A DNA stretch of 64,000 nt from Protonemura montana (lineage: Eukaryota; Arthropoda; Insecta; Plecoptera; Nemouridae), in contig OX387604.1 of the NCBI GenBank assembly GCA_947568835.1, positions 13,359,076 through 13,423,075 on the forward strand, given 5' to 3'. The position numbers were made by a program, and so were the translations under genes. The notes beneath the pieces are model-generated. The model was given only the letters and a program-made list of their open reading frames with translations. It did not search any database and had not been told where the DNA came from. Positions 22,080 through 32,525 of this stretch are shown one piece after another (the stretch's first letter is position 1; every line of letters begins with the position of its first letter).

Positions 22080-25000
22080 ATGTCTGGAGCCAAGCGTAGC
22101 GCTACCTCGGATCTGAATCATGATAACTGGGACCAAGAAGAAGCAAAAGAGGAAGCTGGAAATTTTAAACTGGCCCCTCCCGAGGAAATTAAGCGCCGTG
22201 TTATTAAACAAGCAGTGCGCCGAAAGCCTGCCATTGCCGATTCCATTAACACAGAAGAGAAGATACATAAGAATGTCTTTGGATGTCTTGACCTGAAAAG
22301 CAACGTTATTCCTGAGACTAAGCTGGCTTTGGTATTTATTTTCTATTTGTTAGGTAGCAGCAAGGATAAAGAAGTGGTTTAAAGATATATTTTTCAATTG
22401 CATTTGAAGTTACGTGCGAGCATTCAAATGCCTAATAATATCTTCATTTTATAATCCTGTCAATGCAGGTCCCAGAGGAAACTCCGATAGCAGACAAGAA
22501 GGATGACATAGCTGAAACCATTTCAAGGAATCCCTTCGCTAATCTACCTCGAACACATGGCACCCCAGGAACATGGACAGTCCCATCTTTTGATTTTTTG
22601 AGTGGTGATACAGATAGAGTAAGAATTCTATGAATTTTACTTAGTAGTTTAATAGTAAATACTGGGAAGATATACATATCGATTGTGATCTGGCAGAACC
22701 TCACATCTCCAAAATATAAATTGTTCAGGAGATACATGAAAGTTCTTTATGAATTAAGCAATGAAACCTTATAAGTGAAACTCGCATGTGTAAATGTCAA
22801 AAAAAAAATCCCATAAATAATATTCCTAATCAAAATTATAAATTATAAAATTATTATCTAAATTCAATGAATGTGAGGGTTTGTCAACTATTAAATAAAA
22901 TCTGAGGGAGATGTGGGGTTTTGCAAGCCTCTATTGAGGTTTTGCAGTTTTGTAATTCACATAGAGATGTAAGGTTGTGCCACAAAAGTCTGTGATTTTT
23001 TTCCCTACATTTTTCATAAGGAAATCCATTTTTGAAAAAAGTGGAGATATCAGGTTCTGCCACATCACCATCGATATTAATGTCTAAATATTACCTTTAC
23101 TGGTAACTTGACAGTTATGGTTTTTACCAGTTTTTAAACGTTTCACTTTTAAATGATGTGATTATGATTATGTGACTGAAAAAAGGCGATTGTAGATCAA
23201 AATACATTTTCACATTGTTTTGAAAAGATAATTGTTTATTTCATTACCTTATCGTCTAAAACCAGAATATGCATGCTGCAAAGTTTTTCATGAGACTGAT
23301 CGAATTTAACCAATTATTTTTTTAATTGTTTTTATAATGTTATATTTATTGTAACATTTTATTATATTTATTTTTTATATTGTTTTTATATCACCGTTAA
23401 TCTTGTAATCAGTTATGTTCTAAAAATGTTCTAACCTGGTAAAATGTTACCTCCATGCACTCAGGATACTTCCAACACCACCGACCAGTGTAACACTATA
23501 AAAAGTCCTAAGACAACAGTCTGTGGAGATATAAGTGGAGAGTACAAAACACAGTCCATATCTCTGCTTCAAAAAGCTCCTGGGAATGACGAAGAAAAGG
23601 TATGAATACAAGACCTATGTTCATAGTTGTCCTTTAAGACAACCACTTATGTACTACCATTGGATACTACTCATACATACCAAGAACCTCTTCTATTATT
23701 AAACTCTTCACTTTTACTTTCAACACCTCCTTTAACTAGATACCTACTAGTACATTACCACGTACTACTCTTCCTTACGTAATGAGATTATTAAATGAGC
23801 TTATTGTGCAACCACAAGAGGAAATATTTTAATTTTATGAAAATGGACTAAAAGATTGTATTATTCTTCAGTTTTAAATAAAAAATATTTCTGCACTGGA
23901 TAATATTTACATTTTGTAAACCTTTTCATTGCAGGTTCCAAAGAGAGCTCATATAATCAACAAGGAAAATGAGCTCTGTGGGAATATAAATCCTTTAGCC
24001 AATATAAGAATTATCACCACTCCTAAAAATTGGACTTTACAGTCTATTGACGTTTTGTATGATGATACAGATAGAGTAAGGCACATTAAAATAAATATGT
24101 CATAGTTAAAAATATACCAAAAGGGTTTAGGAAAGTGGAGTTACGAAACGTAGAAAGCTCAGGTCAACATAAATTAAAATACATTTTTCTTGAGAACTGA
24201 CATGGCATAAAACCTGGAGGACTATTTGCAAAAAATTAGTGCCACCTTATCGATTCAGCATTCCTGAAAAGCAGTGACGTCACAATTTAAGAATTTCAAG
24301 CTTGCTCTAATCTTAACATTTGGCAAGCTTAACACCCTGCCTTACAAAAGAACGAGATTCCAGTCACGCGTATTTCAGCTGTGCTAATACTCAGATCCAC
24401 TGTGTTACATCCATTCAATCTCAAGTAACTCTAATTTGACGTTGGATTCATTTTAGACTAATGTTTATTTTAATTGCAATTGGCAAAAATATTATATTAT
24501 TAGAGATACTAATTACCTGTAAAAAATTGGTACCCAAAAACTGGATTCGTAGAGACTGAGTATTTACAGCCTCTTGATCATACTCCTAAGAGATCCGTTA
24601 TTCTTATCAAATGAAAAATAAATAATTGGTAAGAGCAACACTTGCGACAGGTAGAGATCAGGGTTCAAGTGCTTGGTTGGGTACCAATTTGTGAGAGGTT
24701 ATTAGTGTTCCTAATATTAAATATTTTGCCTATTGCAAGCATTTGCATTTTAAATTAACATTTTACAACAGTTTATTATTAGCTTTGAGAGTCTGACATT
24801 AAACCCAATGGTTCCATTCTTTTGTTGAAAAGTATAACTCTTTCACACAGCTAAACTGGCTGGTGCTTACATTTAAACCTTTCCATTGCAGGTTCTAAAG
24901 GACACTCCAATTGTTAACAAGAGCAGTGAGGTTGAAAAGGTTGGAAAAAAACTAATGATACTTCCTCCCATGCTAGTCATTTCTGGAACTGGAACAGACC

Positions 25001-28000
25001 CGTCTTTTGATTTTCTGTGTGGGGATAAAGCTGGAGTGAGGCATACTGATTATGAAAGTTGATCCTACCTTCTATTAAATAAGAAAAATAAAGCAGATCA
25101 ATCATAAGCACCATTTTCTAAATGTTTTAACATTTACCTCCATTTACTGAAAATGCACCTATCACCAATTACCTAAATAATGGTTCAAGAAAATGTAAGG
25201 CAACTTTGCTGTTGACCATTAGTAATAAGAACATAATCCAAATCTCTGCTTTGAAGAGCATTTGGAAGTAATCAATAACATGTTCCAATTTAGTATCAAA
25301 TGGTGCTTACATATTATGCTTCTGGTAGATGCTATTGGTTTTTACTGCTGGCTGATATATATATTTTTTTCCAAAGGTAACCCTTGCTGTTAACCAGAAA
25401 AATGAGATTGTTTGGAAATCATTGGGTAATCCAATCACAACCCTACCTGACAAAACAGCCTTGTTTTGCCAGGAGTCCAAATTAAAATCTATTTCTCAAC
25501 TCCAAGAAGCTTCTGGAATTGATCAAGATATAGTAAGCAAATTATAACTATGTTCCTGGTATTTTGTTATTTTATACTTCCAGTTCTAAGCAACTGTTAC
25601 CTATGACTCTTTTAAACCTCTTTCCTGTCTAAAGTTCAAATTTTATATTTACTTTAAAGCTGTGCGTTCCAAATAATTTGATGATTGTCCACCAAAAAAT
25701 TAAAAACGTGACTGAAAAAGCAACGAGGAATTCCTCTGAAAATTTACCAGAAATGTTTCTTATTTTTGAAAATGGAAGAGTCTTTGTACTTTTCTTTTTA
25801 GTTACAAGGATGGATTAAGGTACTCAATGCAAATAAATGTGTTAAACATATTTGTAGTGTTGAAGTAACATTTTTATCTACAAGCACATTATTATAACTT
25901 CTAATTTCACCTCAATGTACGTCGAACACGTTTATCACTACCGTTCGGAACAAATTCTGAAGCACCTGTGCCATCTTTGACCAGATTTAAAGATGAGCCT
26001 GTAAAAATTATCTATAACTTTGTTCCCAGTAATTCTTTAAGTTGTGCAACCTATCCCATACTTCTGATAGATAGTTTTTATTTTACTTTTATGGTTTTTT
26101 TTATGTTACAGGTTGAAAAGGAAGCTCTGAATGTGATACCGCCAGATGAGGCCGTTGAACACCTTTTAAAAAATCCTGATGGACAAAGTACTCATACATC
26201 TATAAATATCATGTCTTGTCACGAAAAAGAAACAAAATCGAAATCTGTGGATTGCAAAGCCGCTGGAAGTAATCAAAATGCGGTATGGGCACTAATTATG
26301 CTTCCTTAATTTATTTGTGTTTCCAACTAGATCCATTTACCGGTACTATCATAACGCTTTGCAGTTATACCAGATGCCAGATTGCAACCAGATGGATACT
26401 ATAGAACAAATAAAACTCACCTAGTCAATTTAATTTTGTTATTTCTTGCAGATTTCATGCATTTGTGGTTGTTTACACTTAATTAATCATAATTAATGTT
26501 TGCCTTAACAATAAATTTACACATATCTATTGAGTGAGTCTTAATTATTTGATGGTATAGTTTTTAAAAAGGACAGTCACAAGTGCCATCGGGTGGTCAC
26601 CGCTGGTCCCACTGGAAGGAGGCTTGTTTGTTACGCAGAAAGTTTGATTTAAGCGCTGGGACTCGACCTAAACACACAGTGCTTTTACTCCCCTGTACTC
26701 TCTGATACTTACATCTTTTTACCTTTATTTTGTAGGTTCCAAAAGAAACTGGGACTGAACATCAAAAAAGTGAAGAAGGAATCTCCAGGAGACCCTTTGC
26801 TAATCAACCTCCACTTAGTATGGTTTTTGATTCAGAAATAGTCCCAGCTTTTGATTTTCTCCGAAGATTTAACCTTAAAGTAAGACACGAGCGTTACATA
26901 TACATTCTAGTAAAAATATTAACTAATAAAAAATAACGTAGTTCACTATGGTGGTGTGTTGTACGGTTTTGCTCTGTTGAGACTGACAAGCTGCCCTAAA
27001 AAGGAGCTAGATAGTCCTGGAGATACGTCAAATTTTTAGGTCCTTCTTAGGACTGCAAGTCTGTCTCAACAGAGCAAAACCGTACGACTCACCACCAACC
27101 ACACACAGCTCTGAACAACTTCGCCGTGGTGTACTATGATATTTTTCATTCCATTTTACCTTCTTTCACTCGAGATGCATCAATCAACCCTTCAAAACAA
27201 ATCTCCTGACATAACTGTGCTTGGAGATCTTTGACCAGGGCTAGAAACACACTATATCTCTGCATTGATTAGCCTGTAGATATGATCAATAACTTTGTTT
27301 CCAGTAATTCTTCAGTTTGTACTTCTGCTAGATAGCTACGTCTTTTTACTAGTGCATTGGTTATTATTTTTATTTTTTGGTTATTATTTTTATTTTTTAT
27401 TATGTTACAGGCTACAAAGGAAGTTCTAACCATGAATCCACCAAATGAGACTGTAGAAAACATTTTAAAAGATACTAAAGGATACACTACTCCTACATCG
27501 AGGAACATTGCGATTTGTACGGAATTCCTAACAAAACCAGTTTCTATGGATAGCAAAGCCGCTGGACGTGATCAGATTGAGGTAGGCACACTAACTATGC
27601 TTTCAGTATTCATATAAGTCATTATACTAGTTCCATTTAACCATACTACCATAAACCTTATGTAAAACTGTCTTTTTGCACAAAATAATGCTTAGATAGC
27701 TACTATACAACTGGTGGCTAGAGATAGAGTCACCGTCGTATCGAGTGTTAAGAAATTTCATTTCGTTATTTTTCGCAGATTCCTCATTTTTGTGATTGGT
27801 TTACATTCAATTAATCAGAATTAATGTTTATCTTCGTGCTTAAAACATGCATTGATATTTTCGGTCGTAATAATCTGTTTGCAGCGATTTTTTAATAATG
27901 ACGGTCGCGTGTGCCATCGGGTGGTCTTCCCCGGTCCCACTCGTAGGATGCCCATTTTATACAGTTTAAAATAAGCGTTGGAACTCTGATAAAACCTATA

Positions 28001-30351
28001 AACCCATTGCTAATACGCTTTTATACACTGTACCAGGTCTGATATTTAAAACTTTTAACCATTTTTTTGTAGGTTCCAAAAGAAACAGGGATTGCAAACC
28101 AAAAAAGTGACGAAGGAATCTCCAGGAGACCCTTTGCTAATCAACCTCCACTTAGTATGGTTTTTGATGCGGGAATAGTTCCAGCGTTTGATTTTCTCCG
28201 AAGATTTAATGAGAAAGTATGACACAAACTTTACATTCATGCTAACTTCTATTAACAGTATGAACAAAGAGAACAGATAACATTATGTACTATGGCATTT
28301 CTTCGTTTAATTTTACCTTCATTCTCTTGGTATGCATACTTCTGCTGGATAGTTACGTTTTTTTACTTCTTTACTTATCACTATTTTTATTCTTCATTAT
28401 TTTACAGGTTACAAATCCACCAGATAAAGCTGTTGAAAACTTGTCAAAATATCCTGTCGGACAAACTGCTACTTCGTCTATGACTATCAAGCCGAGCCGA
28501 GAATTTCACACAAAACCGTTATCTGTGAATTGCAAAGCCACTACAAGTTGTCAAAATGAGGTATGCGTACTTACTATGGTTCCGGTATTCATTTGAGTTA
28601 TTCTACTAATTCCATATAACCGTATTACCATAACAAACTGTTTTCACAAAAAAAAATTTGTCGGATGGTTACTGTACGGTCGGCCAGAAATTGGTCTTTT
28701 CAAATGTTAAAGCATGGCACTTCATTGTTTCTTGCACAGTATTTGCATTTTCGACTGGTCAAGGCCTAATTTATCTTAGTTCGTTATAAACCCAAGAATT
28801 AATGTGCATGTATCGTCACTTTGAATCGTAATTATTCAATTTTAAAGGTTTGTTTAAATGGATGGCTGCAAGCGCCATACTACGTTACCACATGTTGCCG
28901 GCTCATTTGCTTAGCGAAAAGTTAAACATTATCTTTGAACCGCCAACTTTTACTAAAAGCTCAACGACATCACTTTTGTGCACCTACAACTCTTCTTTAG
29001 TACTGTAATGAGACATTGTCTGATAATAACATTTATTGAAAGGAACACCAACTGTAATTTAATCTCATGAGATTGTTGAAAATGTATCCTTTCCAAAATT
29101 TACCATGTACTCCCGGAATGAAACTGTGCCAGTTCCTTCTTCAGATTTTCTTTATTGTGATCATGAGAGAGAGCAGTGAACATTCTGAAAAAGTTTGCTT
29201 CTCATAATCAAAACGTTGTTAAGTATATTCATTATGTATGTGTGTTCTATCGTGGATGGAATTATTTTACCTCTATGCACTCAGCACACAAATCACTGCT
29301 ATCCAGAGTAACACCATCAGAAATTGTAAAAATACCCTTTGTTTTGAGTTATTTGCCCAGTGTTAGAAATGCAGGCTGGATTGTTGCATCAAAATATCTC
29401 TAAAAATTACTTGGAAAGGATTTGAACAGTCTTGATATTCCTTTGAATGATCGATGAATCAATCTATTTTATTAAATGGAAACGAGTGTGTGAAGATGAG
29501 GATGTTGTTGAACCATACCTAGTCTTAAGGGAGGAAAATAAGCTGGTGCAGGCATTTGATCTGTTCTAGTAGAAGAGCACCAAGGAAGTGTACACTCAAA
29601 CAATAAGATCACTCCTTTCATCCATGCTGTTGAGAGATGGATAAGCAAAGCCAATGAAGTGTAGAAGCTTTTTCCTCTAATTATGCCTCCAAAAAGAACT
29701 GGTCATGTGTATGATGGTCACCCTTCCATTACCTGATTCACTGCAGGGTTTTTAAACTTCAGTGATCTCATGAGAACCGTTATTTGCATCATACCGATCC
29801 TTTTTAGTTATACTACCAGTTCCTAAACTACAGTCAACTAACAATCTTTAACTAACTCTTTTTCTTCATTTTCCTAGGAATTGAAGAAGGAAAGTATCGA
29901 CGAAGTTGCAAAACTGGCCAAAGATCAAATTTCCGACGATAACCAAATTACGCTAACTTTGGGGTCTCCCAATATCCCAGGAGATTTTGCGGAGCCTTCA
30001 TTCCAAACAGAATCCCACTTGTTATCAAAGCCCACAATAGCAAGTGAAGAAACCCCAAAAGTCAATGAGACAGGAAGGTCTGAGGAGTTTTTGCAGAATA
30101 TGAAAGAAGTTAATGCAACTTTTGCCAGTTGGATCAATAAAAACCTGGAACAAGACCCAACGAGCATTCTAACAAGATGCTTCAAGGACTACATCCGACA
30201 CGTTCAGGGACTGTTTGATGAGGAAAAAAAGGGTGACCTTGACAAGTTTCAACAGGAGATTTTAAGAAGACAGGAAAAAGTACTCAATGAAGTTGTTCTG
30301 CTTGAAGACTCCAAATTTGTTCTATCTGATGACTCCGAAGATGAGCTGTAA
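22080..30351 (+). CDS. NUP50: NUP50-like nucleoporin with expanded exon array
   Basis: Twelve confident exons: 22080-22331, 22469-22618, 23465-23599, 23935-24075, 24892-25035, 25377-25532, 26112-26282, 26736-26879, 27411-27581, 28073-28216, 28408-28560 and 29878-30351. They give 744 residues (human NUP50 is 468). All introns are phase 0. Residues 1-84 match the importin-alpha-binding N-terminus of NUP50 (NHDNWDQEEAKEEAGNF, then EEIKRRVIKQAVRRK). Residues about 658-705 match the NUP50 helical segment (FLQNMKEVNATFASWINK, then SILTRCFKDYIRHVQGLF). Residues 85-587 are eleven-odd repeated modules encoded one per exon. The protein ends in an acidic tail, and the C-terminal Ran-binding domain of vertebrate NUP50 is absent. 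NUP50 displaces cargo from importin-alpha at the nuclear basket; conservation of the first exon suggests that role persists. An in-frame ATG 18 bases upstream (22062) is possible, but 22080 gives MSGAKRS, close to the vertebrate start. Confidence 0.88.
24541..24756 (+). mobile_element. tRNA-derived SINE (family 1), old copy in NUP50 intron
   Basis: Matches the copy at 43865-44133 over its length: ATTCTTATCAAAT, TAAGAGCAACACTTGCGACA, GGTTCAAGTGC (B-box position) and the tail ATTGCAAGCATTTGCA. The A box is eroded. Confidence 0.7.
25666..25818 (+). pseudogene. Decayed A-module exon
   Basis: One frame reads VPNNLMIVHQKIKNVTEKAT and later NLPEMFLIFENG, then VLFFL. It aligns along its length with the functional exon at 26736 (VPKETGTEHQKSEEG, QPPLSMVFDSE, AFDFL). 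The CAG acceptor is lost and the frame ends in TAA at the old donor. A shorter possible remnant, with VPSL in place of VPSF, lies near 25890-26000. Confidence 0.55.
26941..27140. mobile_element. Foldback/MITE-like element, single copy
   Basis: Inverted repeat of about 25 bases: GTACGGTTTTGCTCTGTTGA on the left and its complement ending near 27084. Outer arms carry GGTGGT and ACCACC. It is the same family as the element at 6504-6925 and includes a stem-loop at about 27040-27055. It sits in the intron after the A module ending at 26879. Confidence 0.75.
29036..29173 (+). pseudogene. Decayed A-module exon
   Basis: The frame reads LKGTPTVI, a stop, then SHEIVENVSF and later VPVPSSDFLYCDHERE. It parallels the functional exon at 24892 (VLKDTPIVNKSSEVEKV, DPSFDFLCGDKAG). 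The donor is lost (CAGTGA in place of GTGAG). Confidence 0.65.
29285..29400 (+). pseudogene. Decayed B-module exon
   Basis: The intron flank CCTCTATGCACTCAG and the bases after it match the acceptor region of the functional exon at 23465 (CCTCCATGCACTCAG). The match continues through AGAGTAACACCATCAGAAAT versus CAGTGTAACACTATAAAAAG. No donor remains. Confidence 0.5.
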
Positions 30352-30406
30352 TTGCAGCTGAGAATGCAAATCAGTGGAAGATGCACCATCATTTTTTAGT
30401 ATGTAA

Positions 30407-30412
30407 AATAAA
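30407..30412 (+). terminator. Polyadenylation signal of the NUP50-like gene
   Basis: AATAAA lies about 55 bases after the stop codon. Confidence 0.65.
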
Positions 30413-30599
30413 ATTTACAAATTTCTTGAATTTATTTATTTACTGCTCATAAGCTACGATTTGGTGCAATTGTGCTTCCTTCAACAGTACAGTGATATGC
30501 TGTGAAACCAGGAATGGAAACCAGTACATTTGAAAATGGAAACAGTATATGAAATTTAAACCCAAATTGTGGGAAAAGTTAGGACTGTAACACAAACTG

Positions 30600-31385
30600 A
30601 GTCATATAGCAGGGTTCCGTTTTGGTGCCAAAGAGTTCATTTGGTTTAAAATTGGCATTTCCTATCGGTATTTTGTGCATGAACATCTTTTTCATCACGA
30701 AGATCGTGGTCACAAACGTGCCAGTTTTTGAGATACAATTTTTTTTCTCAATCAAATATATGTAGTAGGTAAATCAGCACATCTAATAAAATTGTGATGT
30801 TTCGATTCAGAAATCATGATAGAAAAATATCTGAAAAACTTTAGCGAGTTCCATCACAAAGCTTTACGAGCTTCGTGAAAGACATGCGATTTTTTACACA
30901 CGGCAATACTTTTTTATTTTTATCTCAAAATTCCCTAGTTGTCCCACTCTGAAACTTTCAGAAAACAGGGTTTATACTTATAACTATTAAATAGAATTTT
31001 TTCATGAAAATAAAAATAGTACTTTGAAAGATAACATGGGTAGAAAAAATAAAAAAGGGGAAGGGGGGATATATAAATATCTTTTTTTTTTTCAACAAAA
31101 TTATGTTTTATGAAACATTTCAATACCTTTCAAGTAGTTGTTTTCATAATTCTATCTAAACTACACCCGATGCAATTTGAGAGAGAAAAGCGGTGCGTGT
31201 ACTCCAAAATTCAGTGCCTTCCCACAGTTTCCGGGCCGTACCGGGAGAATCATTTGGCTCAGAGGCAAACAAAAAAATACGCCAACAATAGAAATGATGT
31301 GGTCACCATTGCACCAAGTTTGATTGATTTCTGAGAGGTGATGGTTTTTTTGGTCGGTTGCTTTGACATGGAATGACCCTGATAC
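30600..31385. mobile_element. MITE-like element, family of 9283-9770
   Basis: The right end, TTTGACATGGAATGACCCT, is the inverse of the left end of the element at 9283. The interior (CAGTTTCCGGGCCGT, CCAACAATAGAAATGATGTG) matches that element in both of its halves. The left boundary is uncertain. Confidence 0.45.
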
Positions 31386-32040
31386 AGATGCTGAAAATTA
31401 TCAACAAAAGGATCCTGTCTCACAGAACACCCTATCTTATGGCAAACTATCTTGAGGAGTTTGAAAATGCAGGGAAGCCAATTGTCACATTTTTCTGTCT
31501 TCCTATTAGATATGATTTTATAACCTTCAGTGCATTACTTTATGTGCCATAGAAGTTAAGTTTATCAAACATTATTCCGTGGTTGATGGCTTCAAGAGTT
31601 TTTAAGCTGTCAAAAAGAAACTAAGTGACAAATGCTTTCGACAGGTCAAACATTATCATAATATTGTTTTGATTAATCTCTAGGCCTAAGTAGAGTACCA
31701 GGCCCTGTGGTGGAGGAGTGGTTGTTTCTAAATTCTTGCTGGTATTTGCTGAGTATTTGGTTACTTTCTAGGAACTTGGTGAGCCTTCTAAAGAATATTT
31801 GCTTAAACATTTTTGAGAAAAATGTTAATAGTGAGATTCCTAGATAGTTCTCTGGATGGTAGTAGCCTTCATTGTGTCTCCATTGCCTTTGTACAGTGGT
31901 TTTATGGTGGCATGAGTCGCACTGCACCGAAATTGTCCATTTGAAAAGCTATAGTTGCAAACAACAGCAAGTGGTGTTGCTATGCATTGGGTCATGGCTT
32001 TTATAACCCTGGTAGGTACTACCTGAATTAATGAATAGGG
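31386..32040 (-). mobile_element. Degenerate LINE reverse transcriptase fragment
   Basis: Minus-strand translation near 31700-31860 reads NYLGISLLTFFSKMFKQIFF, then RLTKFLESNQILSKYQQEF, the standard NYRPISLL...F...H block of LINE reverse transcriptases. Frame breaks and stops follow (RSKAF, LKTLEAINHG, NFYG). It is a relic with no complete RT and no catalytic YxDD found. Confidence 0.8.
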
Positions 32041-32525
32041 TTTATAGGCGTGTCAATTTGATGATCGTTTTGCGCCTGATCAATTTTTCTTTGGGGAATA
32101 AAGAGTAAAATCTTTCAAGTAAGATGTCATGGAGTTTTTGAGTTCTAGAAATTCAATTGATTAATTTCAGTTCCAGAAAGGATGGAACTTAAATTAGAAA
32201 CTTGATTTTTGGCATCACATTGAAATTGCTTTCTTTCAACCAACAAATGCACTCAAACTGTCCTACAAAAACCTACTGTCCTCTGAAGTTCTTGGAATTT
32301 AAAAATGATGCTTCAAGTGCTGTTTCAAACCACAAACGTTAGGTTATTGAGACATGAGATGGAACGACATCAGAAAGAATCGAAGGTTATAATAGTTTCT
32401 TCGGATGCGATGATTTATAATAATGATTGAACGTTTGAAATGGATTTTGAGTAGTCCCGCTTAAACTCAATAGCAGCTGGCGCTTTGCGAGAACCAGCCA
32501 TCAACAACAACAAACTAGTGCAAAC

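Larger units (their letters stand above)
22469..29400 (+). repeat. Array of tandemly duplicated coding exons (A and B modules)
   Basis: A modules open VP-K-T and end in a [PQ][SA][FI]D[FV]L motif: 22469-22618, 23935-24075, 24892-25035, 26736-26879 and 28073-28216 (47-50 residues). B modules carry S[IVM] followed by an A-x-G-x-[DN] end: 23465-23599, 25377-25532, 26112-26282, 27411-27581 and 28408-28560 (45-57 residues). From 25.4 kb on, A and B alternate. Decayed copies lie at 25666-25818, 29036-29173 and 29285-29400. The A copies at 26736 and 28073 agree at 41 of 48 residues, and their flanking introns also match, so the unit of duplication is a roughly 1.3-kb exon-pair segment. Confidence 0.85.

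Noticed and set aside
25798-25818. Micro-exon between TTTTTAG and GGTACT in the NUP50-like gene
   Set aside because: It would encode only six residues and lies at the end of a decayed A module; the TAA of that module explains the sequence better.
29472-29690. Exon of an unknown gene between the last array module and the final NUP50-like exon
   Set aside because: A run reading CEDEDVVEPYLVLREENKLV is suggestive, but stops follow immediately, no splice sites are in phase, and the flanking decayed modules show this stretch is intronic.
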